A stretch of DNA of 48,114 nt from Candidatus Moraniibacteriota bacterium (GTDB lineage: Bacteria; Patescibacteriota; Minisyncoccia; Moranbacterales; UBA11712): assembly GCA_028695025.1 (NCBI GenBank), contig JAQVJV010000005.1, positions 1-48,114 on the forward strand. Reading direction: 5' to 3'. The notes beneath the pieces were generated by a model. It ran no database searches. It was not told the DNA's origin and saw only the letters and a program-made list of their open reading frames with translations. This document shows, piece by piece, positions 26,654 to 36,663 of the stretch. Position 1 is the stretch's first letter. Each line of letters begins with the position of its first letter. Both the position numbers and the translations under genes were made by a program.

Positions 26654-28162
26654 ATGCTTGACAGGGTCAACAGATTTTTCCTGAAATTGGAAAATAGTGA
26701 CATTCCAATATTTTTTTATGTGGTCTCGTTTTTTTTCTTGACGCAATTGAGGAATTTTTTCGAGCAATTTTCGACGGGTGTTCCCATCAGATTTGACATA
26801 TTTCTTCATTATACCCTTTTTTATGTCGCGCTTGCTCCGGCTTTGATCCTTTTTTTCCATCATTTTTCGCGAATTTCAATTGCCAAAACCGCCAAAGTCG
26901 TCTTGGTTTTTTTCGTGATTATAGTTTTGCCTCCAGTCATCGACCTTATTCTGACGAGAGGAGAGGGCGTGTGGATAGGATATCTCAATGATAAAATTTC
27001 ATTGCGGAATTTTTTCTTCGGAGGGCTGTTTTTTTCAAATGATGTCAGTCCGGGCATAAAAATAGAAATTGCCGTAATGCTGGCAGCTTCATTTCTGTAT
27101 TTCCGGTCAAAAAAAAGTTCTCTCTCAAAAGGTGCGTTGCTGTCATTCGGTGTTTATTCCATCATTTTTGTTTTTTCAAGAATACCTTTTCTCCTAAATC
27201 TTTTTTTGTCGCTGGCAGGTTGTGATTATGTTTTTCTTCTTTATGACAAACTTCTTTCCAATTTTTTCAGCATAATTGCTCTTGTTTTGTTCCTGTTCGT
27301 TTTTCGATGCGCGAATCCCGCTTATTTCAAAGCAATTGTAAAAGATTTTCGATATAAGCGGTATCTTTTTTACGCCCTAATGGTTATTCTTGGCGTGGCG
27401 ATTGCCGGATCACAGCGATTCGTTCTGTCTTTTGGGATTGTCCTGGATATCATTCTGTATCTCATTTCGCTTATCTTTGCCTCTCTCTTCTCGATTGTTA
27501 CCAATGATATTACAGATATTGATATCGACCGAATTTCCAACAAAAACCGGCCTTTGGTTACGGGGGCAATCGACCAATATAACTACGAAATCATTGCTTG
27601 GATTTCACTGGCGCTTTCATTGTCCCTCTCGATGTTGGCGGGCGGGTTTTCCGGTTTCTTTTTTATTGTATTGTTTATCGGCGTTTATTTCCTTTATTCC
27701 ATGCCCCCGTTTCGCTTCAAGAGAGCGACCTTTTTTTCAAAAATTGCGATTTCCCTGAATTCATTCGTATTGGTTTTGTCCGGTTATCATCTTTTGACGG
27801 GGACGCTGAAAAATTTTCCTTCCGGGATATGGCCTTTTTTCCTGATTGGCATAACGGCTGCTGCCAATTTTATCGACCTCAAAGATTATGCCGGGGACAA
27901 AAAAGCCGGAATAAAAACTCTGCCCGTTGTTTTTGGCGAAAGAAAAGCGAAATTACTAATCAGCATCTTTTTCATTTTTGCGTATCTGATGCCTTTATGG
28001 CTTCTTAATGACCAAATAAAAGGAAAATTGGTTTCGTCGGCCCTTTTGCTTTTAGCCGCTGTTCAATTTTTTCTGATCAACAGGAAAAAGTACAGCGAAA
28101 GGCCGGTTATGATTGTCATCCTGATCAGTGTCTTGATTATTTTATTTTCCTTTAGGGGGTGA
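26654..28162 (+). CDS. UbiA-family prenyltransferase with N-terminal multi-TM extension
   Basis: NDITDIDIDRISNKNRPL and NFIDLKDYAGDKKAGIKTLPVVFG signatures in the C-terminal half; about 240 aa of extra TM sequence before it. Confidence 0.85.
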   Translation: MLDRVNRFFLKLENSDIPIFFYVVSFFFLTQLRNFFEQFSTGVPIRFDIFLHYTLFYVALAPALILFFHHFSRISIAKTAKVVLVFFVIIVLPPVIDLILTRGEGVWIGYLNDKISLRNFFFGGLFFSNDVSPGIKIEIAVMLAASFLYFRSKKSSLSKGALLSFGVYSIIFVFSRIPFLLNLFLSLAGCDYVFLLYDKLLSNFFSIIALVLFLFVFRCANPAYFKAIVKDFRYKRYLFYALMVILGVAIAGSQRFVLSFGIVLDIILYLISLIFASLFSIVTNDITDIDIDRISNKNRPLVTGAIDQYNYEIIAWISLALSLSLSMLAGGFSGFFFIVLFIGVYFLYSMPPFRFKRATFFSKIAISLNSFVLVLSGYHLLTGTLKNFPSGIWPFFLIGITAAANFIDLKDYAGDKKAGIKTLPVVFGERKAKLLISIFFIFAYLMPLWLLNDQIKGKLVSSALLLLAAVQFFLINRKKYSERPVMIVILISVLIILFSFRG

Positions 28163-28180
28163 GGGGTTGTATTTTACGAC

Positions 28181-28207
28181 AAAAAACCGGAGATGATCCG
28201 GTTTTTC
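28181..28207. terminator. Bidirectional terminator between UbiA and rpmB
   Basis: aaaaaccgga-gatga-tccggttttt. Confidence 0.8.
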
Positions 28208-28227
28208 TATTAAGAATAAAGAATAAT

Positions 28228-28395
28228 TTACTTACTTTCTGTTTTCAGGCACTTTGTGCAGACTTTCAAGCGGCGGTTGCCGATCTTTTTTGACTGCAGA
28301 TTGACGGCGACGGTCCTTTTTGAGGCGATATTGGAATGGGAGCGGGACTGGGATGATTTGGGCCCGCGTCCGCATATTTGGCAAGTTCGGCTCAT
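28228..28395 (-). CDS. rpmB: Ribosomal protein bL28
   Basis: MSRTCQICGRGPKSSQSRSHSNIASKRTVAVNLQSKKIGNRRLKVCTKCLKTESK* (55 aa, below track cutoff); four-Cys form. Confidence 0.92.
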   Translation of the reverse strand: MSRTCQICGRGPKSSQSRSHSNIASKRTVAVNLQSKKIGNRRLKVCTKCLKTESK

Positions 28396-28545
28396 AACGC
28401 GTAACACGTAACACGTAACGCACAGCGAAACATTCGTATCGTTTCGAGTTATGCGTTTCGAGTTATGCGATTAGGTTGCTTATTTACAAAACTCACGATA
28501 TCATAAGAAAAGATTTTTAGCAAGAGCGGTGTAATAACAAAAGAT

Positions 28546-29235
28546 ATGCCCGATCTAATTCTTCTCATTATAATCCTCATTATGTCGGCGGTGGTCCACG
28601 AGGTTTCGCACGGCTTTGCGGCTTTTTGGCTGGGGGATCCGACAGCCAAATATATGGGCCGGCTCACGCTCAATCCTCTGAATCATTTGGATCCTTGGGG
28701 GTCGTTTCTCATGCCGGCGCTTCTTTTGCTCCTGTCCGGCGGGCGTTTTTTCTTTGCTTCGGCCAAACCAGTGCCGTATAATCCGTATAATCTCCGCAAC
28801 CAGAAATACGGGCCGGCGATTGTGGGGGCGGCCGGGCCGATGTCGAACATAATAATCGCACTGGTTTTTGGAATATTTCTCCGAATTTTCATGATGGCGG
28901 GTCTTGTTCCGGCAAGTGATGCGATAACTCTCGTCGGCAATATTTTCACCGGTGCTAATCTTGTTGGCTCGGGCATGAGTGTCATTGCGATAATCTTCAC
29001 CATGATTATCTATGTGAATATCCTCCTGGCTATTTTCAATCTCATTCCCATTCCGCCGCTTGATGGCTCAAAACTCTTGTTTGCAATTCTTCCGATGCGG
29101 GAGGAAACGAAAATCCGCCTTGAGCAATACGGCTTGATTTTTGTCATTCCCCTTGTCATCCTTCTTTCCGAGCCGATTTTCACGGTTATTTCCTGGATCG
29201 AATTGATATTTTTCCGAGTTGTTTTAGGAGTTTGA
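28546..29235 (+). CDS. Site-2 protease family (M50) membrane metalloprotease
   Basis: HEVSHGFAA, NLIPIPPLDGSK. Confidence 0.9.
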   Translation: MPDLILLIIILIMSAVVHEVSHGFAAFWLGDPTAKYMGRLTLNPLNHLDPWGSFLMPALLLLLSGGRFFFASAKPVPYNPYNLRNQKYGPAIVGAAGPMSNIIIALVFGIFLRIFMMAGLVPASDAITLVGNIFTGANLVGSGMSVIAIIFTMIIYVNILLAIFNLIPIPPLDGSKLLFAILPMREETKIRLEQYGLIFVIPLVILLSEPIFTVISWIELIFFRVVLGV

Positions 29236-29260
29236 CGATTAAATTCATTTTTTGTAAAAT
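29232..29260 (+). promoter_or_regulatory. Promoter giving a near-leaderless transcript
   Basis: TTGACG-17 bp-TAAAAT; ATG 29271 is 10 nt after the -10 box. Confidence 0.65.
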
Positions 29261-29270
29261 TATATTTACC

Positions 29271-29633
29271 ATGAAGAAAAAAAATGAAAAAAAGAAAGAA
29301 GAAATGACTCTGCAAAAACTTGCTGGAATGGTTCAAAGAGGATTTATTGAATTGGAAAGTAAAATGAGTACAAAGTTTGATGAAGTTGAGTCTAGATTAG
29401 AAAAGGTTGAATCGAAACTTGACGGAATCGAATCACGATTGGATAAAATTGAATCAAGGCTTATAAACATTGAAAATAGGTTGGATAACGTAATTCTTGA
29501 GATGGCAGATATGCGAAAGGATATTACGAATAAACTGGAAGACAATGTTAGAAAAATTGAACTAAAAAAACTGGAAAAAAGGGTCGCTATCTTGGAAAAA
29601 GTTATCATTGGACAGAAAAAAGTTGACATATAA
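29271..29633 (+). CDS. Coiled-coil protein with tandem 7-residue repeats
   Basis: ESRLEKVESKLDGIESRLDKIESRLINIENRLDNV. Confidence 0.75.
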   Translation: MKKKNEKKKEEMTLQKLAGMVQRGFIELESKMSTKFDEVESRLEKVESKLDGIESRLDKIESRLINIENRLDNVILEMADMRKDITNKLEDNVRKIELKKLEKRVAILEKVIIGQKKVDI

Positions 29634-29651
29634 TGAATATTTTTATATTAT
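29623..29651 (+). promoter_or_regulatory. Promoter of rpsL operon
   Basis: TTGACA-17 bp-TATTAT overlapping end of the coiled-coil gene. Confidence 0.75.
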
Positions 29652-29685
29652 CTATTTTGCTAGTTAGGTAGCACTTGTTTTTCTT

Positions 29686-30099
29686 ATGCCTACAATCAAT
29701 CAACTCAAAAAAAGACCGCGGAAGACTGCGTCGAAAAAATCGAAATCCCCAGCCATGGGGCGGATTTTCAATACCAAGAAAAACCGGCCTTTTGAAACAA
29801 ACAGCCCGTTCAAGCGGGGAGTTTGCGTGAAAGTTTCTACCACAACTCCCAAAAAACCGAACTCGGCGCTTCGAAAGATCGCCCGTGTGCGGCTTTCCAA
29901 TGGGATGGAAGTGACGGCATATATTCCCGGAATCGGCCACAACTTGCAGGAACACTCAATCGTGATGATCCGCGGCGGAAGAGTGCCGGATTTGCCGGGA
30001 GTCCGTTATCATGTCGTGCGGGGAGTGCTTGATTCGGCGGGAGTAAATGAACGGAAGCGGGGCCGGTCGAAGTACGGAGCGAAAAAACCTAAAGAATAA
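29686..30099 (+). CDS. rpsL: Ribosomal protein uS12
   Basis: [12 protein letters not shown]...[13 protein letters not shown]...[30 protein letters not shown]. Confidence 0.97.
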   Translation: MPTINQLKKRPRKTASKKSKSPAMGRIFNTKKNRPFETNSPFKRGVCVKVSTTTPKKPNSALRKIARVRLSNGMEVTAYIPGIGHNLQEHSIVMIRGGRVPDLPGVRYHVVRGVLDSAGVNERKRGRSKYGAKKPKE

Positions 30100-30227
30100 A
30101 CGCACTGATTTTGCGCAAATTTAAAACAAGTTCCATACAGAAAGCGCAGATTGTATTGTTATGAATAATATATCTGTGTCATCAGCGTCAAATCTGCTTA
30201 AAATCTGTGTTTAATTTGTGAGCCATT

Positions 30228-30695
30228 ATGCCAAGAAGAAAAAGAGTATTTAAGAAAACTTGGAAGATAGATCCGAACTACGGCAGTTTGCTTGTGGGCC
30301 GTTTTGTCGGCCATCTGATGCAAGAAGGGAAAAGAAGCATCGCTGAAAAAGTGGTGAGGGATTCTTTTGACATTATTCATGAGCGTACCAAAAAAGGGGG
30401 CTTGAATGTTTTTGAGCAAGCTATCAAAAACGTGTCTCCCCTCGTCGAGCTCAAATCCCGCCGGGTGGGCGGCGCCAACTATCAGGTTCCGGTCCAGGTG
30501 GCGGGCGACCGTCGGGCGACGCTTGCCATGCGCTGGATAATTTCTGCTGTGAGATCGAAAAAAGGCAAAAAAACCGCGGAAAAATTGGCAGACGAGCTTC
30601 TCGATGCCGCTCAAAAGCAGGGCGCGGCGATGAAGAAACGGGAAGATACCCACCGGATGGCGGAAGCGAACAAAGCATTCGCCCATTTCGCGTAA
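30228..30695 (+). CDS. rpsG: Ribosomal protein uS7
   Basis: MPRRKRVFKKTWKIDPNYGS...VELKSRRVGGANYQVPVQV. Confidence 0.97.
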   Translation: MPRRKRVFKKTWKIDPNYGSLLVGRFVGHLMQEGKRSIAEKVVRDSFDIIHERTKKGGLNVFEQAIKNVSPLVELKSRRVGGANYQVPVQVAGDRRATLAMRWIISAVRSKKGKKTAEKLADELLDAAQKQGAAMKKREDTHRMAEANKAFAHFA

Positions 30696-30707
30696 AAATA
30701 AAACTCT

Positions 30708-32792
30708 ATGGCCAGACAATACTCAATAGAAAAATACAGAAATATAGGGATTATTGCCCATATTGACGCCGGGAAGACGACAACCACCGAGCGTGTTTTG
30801 TTTTATACCGGAATTTCCCACAAAATCGGGGAAGTGCACGAAGGGGAGGCGACGATGGACTGGATGGAGCAGGAGAAGGAGCGCGGAATAACAATCACTT
30901 CCGCCGCGACCACTTGTTTTTGGAAAGATTGCCAAATCAATATCATTGACACGCCGGGACATGTGGATTTCACGGTTGAGGTGGAACGGAGCCTTCGCGT
31001 TCTTGACGGAGGCGTGGTGGTTTTTGACGGAAAAGAGGGAGTGGAGCCGCAATCGGAAACAGTATGGAGGCAAGCGGACAAGTATAACGTCCCCCGAATG
31101 TGCTTCATCAACAAGATTGACAAAGAAGGGGCGGATTTTGAATATTCTTTCAATTCCATCATCAACCGGCTCAATCCGAACGCGGTGGCGGTTCAAATTC
31201 CCATCGGTGAAAGAGGCGACTTTTCCGGAATAGTCGATCTCATGAGGATGAAAGCGGTGTATTTTGAAGGCCAAATGGGAGAAATTGTGAAAGAGGACGA
31301 AGTTCCGGCGGAACTCTTGGAAAAAGCAAAAGAATATCGCGAAAAAATGGTGGAAAAAATTGCGGAAACGGATGACGCGCTCACGGAAAAATTTTTGGGC
31401 GGGGAGGAAATTCCGATGGAAGATCTGAAGAAAGCTCTTCGCCAAGCGGTGATTGACGTGAAATTATTCCCGGTTTTTTGCGGAACGGCTCTTCGCAACA
31501 AAGGCATCCAGCCGATCCTTGACGCGGTGGTGGATTATCTTCCGTCCCCGCTTGATATTCCGCCGGCGAAGGGAACTGATCCGAAAACCGAGGAAGAAAT
31601 CGAAGTGAAAGCCGACGACAACGAGAAATTTTCCGCCCTTGCTTTCAAAGTGGCAACAGATCCGTTTGTGGGACAGCTCACTTTTTTCCGGGTTTATTCC
31701 GGAACAGTGAAAGCGGGTTCGTATGTCCTCAATTCCACCAAGGGTGAAAAAGAGCGTATCGGGCGGATTCTCCAGATGCATTCCAACCATCGTGAAGAAA
31801 AAGAAGAAATTTATGCCGGCGGCATAGGGGCGCTTGTCGGAATGAAATATACAACCACCGGCGACACGCTTTGCGATCCGGAAAAACCGGTGATTCTTGA
31901 ATCAATCACTTTCCCGGAGCCGGTCATTTCCATTGCGATTGAGCCGAAAACAAAGGCTGATCAGGAAAAAATGGGCATGGCGCTCAAGAAACTGGCCGAA
32001 GAGGACCCGACTTTCCGGGTGCGGACCGACGAAGAGACGGGACAGACCATCATTTCCGGAATGGGCGAACTCCATTTGGATATCATCGTTGATCGGATGA
32101 AGCGTGAGTTCAAGGTGGAGGCCAATATCGGCCGGCCGCAGGTGGCCTATCGCGAAACGATCCGGAAAACGGCCGAAGCGGAAGGGAAATATATCCGGCA
32201 GTCGGGCGGTCGCGGACAATATGGCCACTGCTGGCTTCGGGTGGAACCGATGGAGCCGGGCAGCGGTTTTGAATTTGCAAATGAAATCAAAGGCGGTGTC
32301 ATTCCGCAAGAATATATTCCGCCGATTGAAAAGGGCGTGAAAGAAGCGCTTGACAATGGTGTTGTGGCCGGATACCCGATGGTGGATTTGAAAGTCGCGG
32401 TCTATGACGGGTCATTCCACGAAGTCGATTCTTCGGAAGCGGCTTTCAAAATCGCGGGATCCCTTGCGGTCCAGGAGGCGGTGAAGCGGGCGAATCCTAT
32501 CATCCTTGAGCCGATCATGAAGGTGGAAGTGACTACGCCGGAGAGCTTCATGGGAGACGTGGTGGGCGATCTCAACTCGAAGCGCGGCCAGATCCAGGAA
32601 ATGGAAGATCGGGGAGAGGGGAATGCGCGGGTGAAAGTCATCAAATCGACGGTGCCGCTCGCTTCCATGTTCGGTTATGCCACCCAGCTCCGCTCCATGT
32701 CCCAGGGACGGGCGAATTATTCCATGGAATTCGACCACTACGAGGAAGTTCCGCGAAACGTGGCGGAAGAAATAAAAGGAACTCACAAATAG
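30708..32792 (+). CDS. fusA: Elongation factor G
   Basis: [24 protein letters not shown], full-length EF-G. Confidence 0.98.
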   Translation: MARQYSIEKYRNIGIIAHIDAGKTTTTERVLFYTGISHKIGEVHEGEATMDWMEQEKERGITITSAATTCFWKDCQINIIDTPGHVDFTVEVERSLRVLDGGVVVFDGKEGVEPQSETVWRQADKYNVPRMCFINKIDKEGADFEYSFNSIINRLNPNAVAVQIPIGERGDFSGIVDLMRMKAVYFEGQMGEIVKEDEVPAELLEKAKEYREKMVEKIAETDDALTEKFLGGEEIPMEDLKKALRQAVIDVKLFPVFCGTALRNKGIQPILDAVVDYLPSPLDIPPAKGTDPKTEEEIEVKADDNEKFSALAFKVATDPFVGQLTFFRVYSGTVKAGSYVLNSTKGEKERIGRILQMHSNHREEKEEIYAGGIGALVGMKYTTTGDTLCDPEKPVILESITFPEPVISIAIEPKTKADQEKMGMALKKLAEEDPTFRVRTDEETGQTIISGMGELHLDIIVDRMKREFKVEANIGRPQVAYRETIRKTAEAEGKYIRQSGGRGQYGHCWLRVEPMEPGSGFEFANEIKGGVIPQEYIPPIEKGVKEALDNGVVAGYPMVDLKVAVYDGSFHEVDSSEAAFKIAGSLAVQEAVKRANPIILEPIMKVEVTTPESFMGDVVGDLNSKRGQIQEMEDRGEGNARVKVIKSTVPLASMFGYATQLRSMSQGRANYSMEFDHYEEVPRNVAEEIKGTHK

Positions 32793-32867
32793 AGAACGAA
32801 TATTAAACGAATGTTAGCGAAGAGTTTGTTCTAATTCGTGTTTAATTAGTTTATAATTAGCAAGTTT

Positions 32868-33140
32868 ATGCTTTCAAAGGACCTCAAAGAAATTATAGAC
32901 TTGTCCGGCGGGCGGTATATCATTGTCGAAAACGGGAGTCCGAAATATATCGTCATGAATTTCGACGAATATAAGTCGGCTATTTTCGACCGCAAGTCTT
33001 CCGTCCAATCGCTCACTGAAGAGGAGCTGATTGAAAGAATAAACACCGACATTTCCCTCTGGCGGGAAAAACAGGCCGAAGTGGAAAGCGACGCGCTGAT
33101 TGATGAGATCGAGGAGCTGGAAGATATTGAGTATGTGTAA
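32868..33140 (+). CDS. Phd/YefM-like antitoxin-family protein
   Basis: IIDLSGGRYIIVENGSPKYIVMNFDEYKSAI; no adjacent toxin ORF. Confidence 0.55.
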   Translation: MLSKDLKEIIDLSGGRYIIVENGSPKYIVMNFDEYKSAIFDRKSSVQSLTEEELIERINTDISLWREKQAEVESDALIDEIEELEDIEYV

Positions 33141-33199
33141 TCATGTAACTTGTAACACGCAACATTTTGTTACATGTTTTGCGTTTCACGAAAAAATCC

Positions 33200-33228
33200 T
33201 TGACATCTCAAAAACCTTGTGATAAATT
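33200..33228 (+). promoter_or_regulatory. Promoter upstream of tuf
   Basis: TTGACA-17 bp-TAAATT. Confidence 0.6.
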
Positions 33229-33245
33229 TTTATAAGTAAGAAATC

Positions 33246-33277
33246 CCCTCTTGATCCCCTTTAAAAAAAGGGGGAAA
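33246..33277. repeat. Palindromic repeat-type hairpin
   Basis: cccctcttgatcccctttaaaaaaaggggg. Confidence 0.45.
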
Positions 33278-33420
33278 ACGGGCGGACTGGACAAAAAATA
33301 AAAAGTATCCTACAATACTTTCACCAACTCAAAACGTATAATTTAATAAACTTCTAATAAAAAACGAATTTGCACAAATTCGAAGTTATGATTTGGGCGG
33401 ATTCGCAAGATAAAAAGAAT

Positions 33421-34614
33421 ATGGCAGCAGCAGTTTTTGAACGAACCAAACCGCACGTAAACGTCGGAACCATTGGACACGTCGACCACGGAAAAACTAC
33501 TCTTACCGCGGCTATTTTGCATGTCTTGAGCTTTTTGGGACAAGCCAAAGAAAAGCCGGTGGATGAAATCGACAAAGCGCCGGAAGAGCGCGAGCGCGGA
33601 ATCACCATCGCGACCGCCCATTGCGAATACGAATCCGAAAAGCGGCATTACGCCCACGTGGACTGTCCGGGACATGCTGACTACATCAAAAACATGATCA
33701 CTGGCGCCGCCCAGATGGACGGAGCTATTTTGGTCGTTTCCGCGACTGACGGCCCGATGCCGCAGACCCGCGAGCATATTCTTCTCGCCCGCCAAGTGGG
33801 TGTGCCGGCAATCGTCGTTTTCCTCAACAAGGTTGATATGGTGGATGATCCGGAACTCGTTGATCTTGTGGAAGCGGAAGTGCGCGAGCTTCTCACCCAA
33901 TATGAATTCGACGGCGACAATGCCTCTGTCATCCGCGGTTCAGCCTTGAAGGCTCTTGAATCCGGAAGCAAAGATGATGAAGCGGCCAAGCCGATCATCG
34001 ATCTCATTGCCGCGCTTGACGAAAAAATTCCGGAGCCGGTGCGCGACGTCGACAAGCCTTATCTCATGCCGATCGAAGATATTTTCTCCATTGAAGGACG
34101 CGGAACCGTGGTTACGGGAAGGATCGAAAGAGGCATCGTGAATGTGAACGACGAAGTGGAAATCGTGGGTCTTCGCCCGACAACGAAAACGATTGTTACC
34201 GGAATTGAAATGTTCAACAAGACTCTTGACAAGGGTCAAGCGGGCGACAACGCGGGAGTTCTCCTTCGCGGAACCAAAAAAGATGATGTTGAGCGCGGAC
34301 AAGTTCTTGCAAAGCCGGGGTCAATCACTCCGCACACTGAATTTGAAACCGAAGTCTATATTCTCACCAAAGATGAAGGCGGACGCCATACCCCGTTTTT
34401 CAAAGGGTACAAGCCGCAGTTCTATATCCGCACCACGGATGTGACTGGGGATGTGACCCTTCCGGAAGGAACAGAAATGGTGATGCCTGGCGACACGGTG
34501 AACCTTGGCGTGAAGCTGATGGCGCCGGTCGCGATGGAAGAAGGGATGAGATTCGCTATCCGCGAAGGTGGAAAGACGGTGGGTGCCGGAGTAGTGACAA
34601 AGATTACGAAATAA
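33421..34614 (+). CDS. tuf: Elongation factor Tu
   Basis: [21 protein letters not shown]; start reset from 33370 to [12 protein letters not shown]. Confidence 0.97.
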   Translation: MAAAVFERTKPHVNVGTIGHVDHGKTTLTAAILHVLSFLGQAKEKPVDEIDKAPEERERGITIATAHCEYESEKRHYAHVDCPGHADYIKNMITGAAQMDGAILVVSATDGPMPQTREHILLARQVGVPAIVVFLNKVDMVDDPELVDLVEAEVRELLTQYEFDGDNASVIRGSALKALESGSKDDEAAKPIIDLIAALDEKIPEPVRDVDKPYLMPIEDIFSIEGRGTVVTGRIERGIVNVNDEVEIVGLRPTTKTIVTGIEMFNKTLDKGQAGDNAGVLLRGTKKDDVERGQVLAKPGSITPHTEFETEVYILTKDEGGRHTPFFKGYKPQFYIRTTDVTGDVTLPEGTEMVMPGDTVNLGVKLMAPVAMEEGMRFAIREGGKTVGAGVVTKITK

Positions 34615-34623
34615 GCCTTTTCC

Positions 34624-34732
34624 ATATTCTCCCCTCCTGAAAAAGGAGGGGAGTTAGAGATGAAATATTGTTTCTTGAAAGACAGTATTTCGCCTCTAAC
34701 TCTCTCGATTTATATTTAGAGAAGGGTAGAAA
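34624..34732. repeat. Compound inverted-repeat element
   Basis: tcccctcc/ggagggga hairpin followed by agttagag...ctctaact enclosing gaaata...tatttc. Confidence 0.5.
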
Positions 34733-34757
34733 AATTACAGTAATGCGAATTTAAAAA

Positions 34758-35102
34758 ATGGCAACCAAGAAACAGCCGGAAGAAAAATCCGAAGAGGTAA
34801 AACCAAGAATAAGGATCAAGATCAAGGCCTACGATCACAAAGTGATTGATCGGAGTGCCCGCCAGATCGTTGAAACTGCCGAAAGGACAGGAGCGGATAT
34901 TGCCGGTCCGGTGCCCTTGCCGACCCAGATCAAGAAATACACGGTCAACAAGTCCAGCTTTGTTCACAAAGATGCGCGGGACCAGTATGAAATGAGAATT
35001 CACAAGAGACTCATTGATATTTTCAGCCCGACACCGAAAACGATTGACAGTCTCACAAATCTTGATTTGCCGGCGGGTGTGGATGTTGAGATAAAGATGT
35101 AA
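34758..35102 (+). CDS. rpsJ: Ribosomal protein uS10
   Basis: [39 protein letters not shown]. Confidence 0.97.
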   Translation: MATKKQPEEKSEEVKPRIRIKIKAYDHKVIDRSARQIVETAERTGADIAGPVPLPTQIKKYTVNKSSFVHKDARDQYEMRIHKRLIDIFSPTPKTIDSLTNLDLPAGVDVEIKM

Positions 35103-35255
35103 TGTTCGGTGATCAAGGATCAGCGAACAGTGATCAGTAAAAATTGTTTAGTTAAAACTAATTTAAGTCCCATTCGGGGATACTGAACTAGTCGAAAAAA
35201 CTTTTTAGGAAGTTTTGGCTGGATTTGGTCCAGTTTTTTATTTAGAATAATCGCG

Positions 35256-35846
35256 ATGAAATTTATACTCGGAAAAAAACTTGGAATGACGACGATATAC
35301 GACGGGCAGAAAGGTGCGCAAAATGTGACGCTGGTTGAATGTTTGCCGAATGCGGTGACACAAATGAGAAGCGCCGAAAAAGACAAATATGAAGCTGTTC
35401 AAATTGGTTTGAAAAAAGAGAATATCAAGGATAAAAAGACGAAATCCGCAAAGAAAAATTTCCATAAGATAAAAGAATTCAAAGCCGAAGCGAAAGAATT
35501 GAAGGCTGGCGATGAAATCAAGATTGACCAATTCGAAGTGGGCGACAAAGTGAAAGTTTCCGGAACCACAAAGGCCAAAGGGTTTCAAGGTGTGGTGAAA
35601 AGGCACGGTTTTGCGGGGTCTCCCAAGACGCACGGACACAAGCATGACCTCCGGGCTCCCGGTTCAATCGGTTCATCTTTTCCGGAACATGTGATGAAAG
35701 GAAAGAGAATGGCCGGACGGATGGGCGGCGGACGTTCCACTGTCCGAAATTTGAAAATCGTGGAAATTGATAAGGAAAATAATATTTTGTTTCTCAAAGG
35801 CGCGGTTCCGGGGGTGAAGGGGAGGATTGTTGAGGTGGTTGGTTAG
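35256..35846 (+). CDS. rplC: Ribosomal protein uL3
   Basis: LGKKLGMTTIYDGQ...GFQGVVKRHGFAGSPKTHGHKHDLRAPGSIG. Confidence 0.97.
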   Translation: MKFILGKKLGMTTIYDGQKGAQNVTLVECLPNAVTQMRSAEKDKYEAVQIGLKKENIKDKKTKSAKKNFHKIKEFKAEAKELKAGDEIKIDQFEVGDKVKVSGTTKAKGFQGVVKRHGFAGSPKTHGHKHDLRAPGSIGSSFPEHVMKGKRMAGRMGGGRSTVRNLKIVEIDKENNILFLKGAVPGVKGRIVEVVG

Positions 35847-35944
35847 AAATTTGAAATTTTTAATTTGAAATTTGAAATGAATTTGAAAATTTAAAATTAT
35901 AAAATTGATTTTAAATTTAAAATTTCAAATTTAGAATTTATAAA

Positions 35945-36583
35945 ATGAAGTATTCCGTCCACAATTTGAAAGGAGAGAAAGTGAAAGACATCGAATTGTC
36001 CGAGGGCATTTTCGGCTTGAAGGAAAACGACGCGCTTCTCCATCAGGTTTATGTTTCCCAATACTCCAACCAGCGCCAGGTTTTGGCCCATACCAAGGAT
36101 CGCGCCGAACGGGCCGGATCCGGAAAAAAACCGTGGCGGCAAAAAGGAACCGGAAGAGCGCGGGTCGGATCGGTCCGGACTCCGGTTTGGAGAAAAGGCG
36201 GTATTGTTTTCGGGCCGACCAAAGATCGCAATTTCAAGCGCGATGTGCCGAAAAAAATGGGACAGAGGGCTCTTGCGGTGGCTCTTAGCGGAAAAGTAAA
36301 AGACAAAGAATTGATTTTGGTGGATAGTCTTGTGATGGCTGACGCGAAAACGAAAGCCATGGACGAAGCGATGAAAAATCTCAAGATCAGCGGAAAAGTT
36401 TTGATCGGTTTTTCGGAGAAAGAGGGTGATGTGAAGCGGGCGAGCCGAAATTTGCCAAAGGCGATGAATATCGACTCCAAAAATCTCAATGTGTTCGATG
36501 TTTTGAACCACAAGTTTCTCGTTTTGAGCGAAGAGGGAGTGAAGTTTTTGGAAGATAAATATAAATCGGCTAAAAAGCAATGA
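35945..36583 (+). CDS. rplD: Ribosomal protein uL4
   Basis: KPWRQKGTGRARVGSVRTPVWRKGGIVFGP. Confidence 0.96.
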   Translation: MKYSVHNLKGEKVKDIELSEGIFGLKENDALLHQVYVSQYSNQRQVLAHTKDRAERAGSGKKPWRQKGTGRARVGSVRTPVWRKGGIVFGPTKDRNFKRDVPKKMGQRALAVALSGKVKDKELILVDSLVMADAKTKAMDEAMKNLKISGKVLIGFSEKEGDVKRASRNLPKAMNIDSKNLNVFDVLNHKFLVLSEEGVKFLEDKYKSAKKQ

Positions 36584-36660
36584 ACAAAGAGCAACGATCA
36601 AAGATCAACGGACTCCTAAAATTATTTGTTCACTGATCTTTGATCATTGACCACTGAAGA
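36583..36660. repeat. Intergenic inverted repeat, copy 1 (GATCAAAGATCA word)
   Basis: gaacaaagagcaacgatcaaagatcaac ... ttgttcactgatctttgatcattgacc; about 80% identical by eye to 39665-39745. Confidence 0.65.
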
Positions 36661-36663
36661 AAT

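Noticed and set aside
28232-28423. 63-aa minus-strand ORF in the track
   Set aside because: Wrong frame; the real gene there is rpmB (28228-28395).
30723-34302. Antisense ORFs across fusA/tuf (240, 135, 185 aa and others)
   Set aside because: Mirror ORFs of highly conserved codon-biased genes; not independent genes.
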